DNA of 64,000 bases, taken from Picochlorum sp. 'celeri'. Taxonomy: Eukaryota; Chlorophyta; Trebouxiophyceae. Location of the stretch: NCBI GenBank assembly GCA_010909725.1, contig JAACMV010000022.1, positions 1 through 64,000 of the forward strand, written 5' to 3'. The notes beneath the pieces are model-generated. The model was not told the DNA's origin, searched no databases, and worked only from the letters and a program-made list of their open reading frames with translations. The translations under genes and the position numbers were made by a program. Below are positions 62,973-64,000 of the stretch, in pieces; position 1 is the first letter of the stretch; each line of letters begins with the position of its first letter.

Positions 62973-64000
62973 TCAAGCTGATGATGGTCGGACAGGATCA
63001 AAGTAGGGATGCGCCATGGCCTCTTTCGCCGTCAGCCGTTCTTGATGATCATACCGCAGCAGCTTATCGATGAAATCCATCCCCTCTGGAGACACCAAAT
63101 GCTGGTTCTCAGGCGTGACGAACTTTGTCCACGGCTTTCTGGAGTGATTGCCGACAAGCGCTTCAAGCTGTGGGTCCAACTCAATGCCATACTTGTTAAG
63201 ATAGGAATACAGCTCATCCGTCCCCAGAATCCGACATATTTTCACCAGCTGGTCGTAATTATCATGTCCATAGAAGAAAGGCTCCCTTCGATACACCATG
63301 CCAGCCAGCATGCACCCCAGGCTCCACATGTCCAATGAGTAGTCATAATCTTGGAGATCCACCAACAACTCTGGTCCTTTGAAGTATCTAGAAGCTACAC
63401 GAACGTTATACTCTTTACCAGGATGGTACATCTCTGCTAACCCCCAATCTATCAGCCGAAGTTTCCTCTGGTTGTGATCAATCATGACATTGTGAGGCTT
63501 CACATCTCGATGCATAACACCCATGGAATGGCAGTAGTCCAGAGCCTTCAACAGCTCATAAATATAATACCGGATGTCCAGATCAGACAATGTAGGATAC
63601 AGTACTTTGAAGTCTGCTGCGTCCACATGTTCAAATACCAAGGATGGGGTCTTGGATCCAGGATCTCGCACCACATCCAGCAACTTGATGATATTTGTGC
63701 CCCCATTCAGGTTTTTCAGAATCTTAATTTCCCTCTTGATTTTCTTCTTTTTCACCGGTTTCAGGATTTTAATGATGCATTTTTCATTCGATTCTGTGCT
63801 CATGCCTTCAAACACTTCACTGTACTTTCCCCTGCCTACCTTTCTGATCACCTCGTACTTGTCCTGGTCTCTGCAGCCAAATAAAATAAAAACAGGATGA
63901 GATCTGCCTCAACACAGCACACCTAAATGCGTATATAAACACGTACCCCCATTCGATATTATAATTTTCGTAATCCCAGTACTCCTGTGGCTTTGTGTCG
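62973..64000 (-). CDS. CKA: Casein kinase 2 catalytic subunit alpha (5' end cut)
   Basis: The last exon 63870-62973 and the end of the preceding exon (64000-63947) are present, joined in frame over a 76-bp intron (donor GTACGT). The first part lies beyond the window. CK2 alpha is a constitutively active Ser/Thr kinase. Conserved parts are [19 protein letters not shown] over the junction, [11 protein letters not shown] (ATP loop), [12 protein letters not shown] (basic cluster), [14 protein letters not shown] and the CK2-specific DWGLAE in place of DFG. The activation end reads [19 protein letters not shown]. The C-terminus is complete. Confidence 0.95.

Overview
The window looks like nuclear DNA of a green alga (Viridiplantae, probably a chlorophyte). 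It carries a PsbQ-type oxygen-evolving protein, a carotenoid isomerase, two plastid fibrillins, a thylakoid lumen protein with a twin-arginine signal, a class II photolyase and a TPLATE-type TSET subunit, beside ordinary eukaryotic housekeeping genes (RPL4, NOG1, CK2 alpha, THOC1, GLE1, POLD3, EMC6). Introns are few, short (mostly 43 to 110 bp) and spliced in frame with GT...AG ends. Species cannot be fixed from sequence alone.

Region 1 to about 9,350 is gene-poor. It is built of old repeats: two ~1.85 kb direct copies each ending in a tRNA-like segment, a 3 x 160 bp tandem array, two diverged ~640 bp copies, inverted end-like motifs and low-complexity AAC/AAT tracts. I see no credible gene there.

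From 9,359 to 26,050 genes are dense: fibrillin, PC-esterase-like Golgi protein, GLE1, a hypothetical ORF, a lumen protein, a second fibrillin, POLD3, an epoxide-hydrolase-like protein, an unknown protein, a mitochondrial-type carrier, NOG1, plastid IF-3 and an ABC-F protein. IF-3 and the second half of ABC-F are broken by about seven small lesions packed into 1.1 kb.

From 26,565 to 33,090 lies a 6.5 kb DNA transposon with perfect 36-bp terminal inverted repeats. It has two divergent genes: a four-exon, 1080-codon Plavaka/KDZ-like DDE transposase that joins without any lesion, and an AT-hook protein. Its introns do not share the host's favoured splice-donor pattern. This is the most notable object in the window.

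From 33,255 to the end genes are dense again: RAP-domain organelle RNA factor, NOPCHAP1-like snoRNP chaperone, mTERF-like protein, FKBP, PP2C, signal peptide peptidase, a protein with five internal repeats, CRTISO, RPL4, THOC1, a BAR-domain protein, a coiled-coil protein, TPLATE, PsbQ, ribose-5-phosphate isomerase, thioesterase, EMC6, photolyase, bZIP factor and CK2 alpha (cut by the window end). Many neighbours are convergent with 11 to 36 bp between stop codons, or divergent with short shared promoters, several of which hold clear palindromes. Themes are plastid function (photosystem II, carotenoids, plastoglobules, organelle RNA), ribosome and snoRNP assembly, and membrane traffic.
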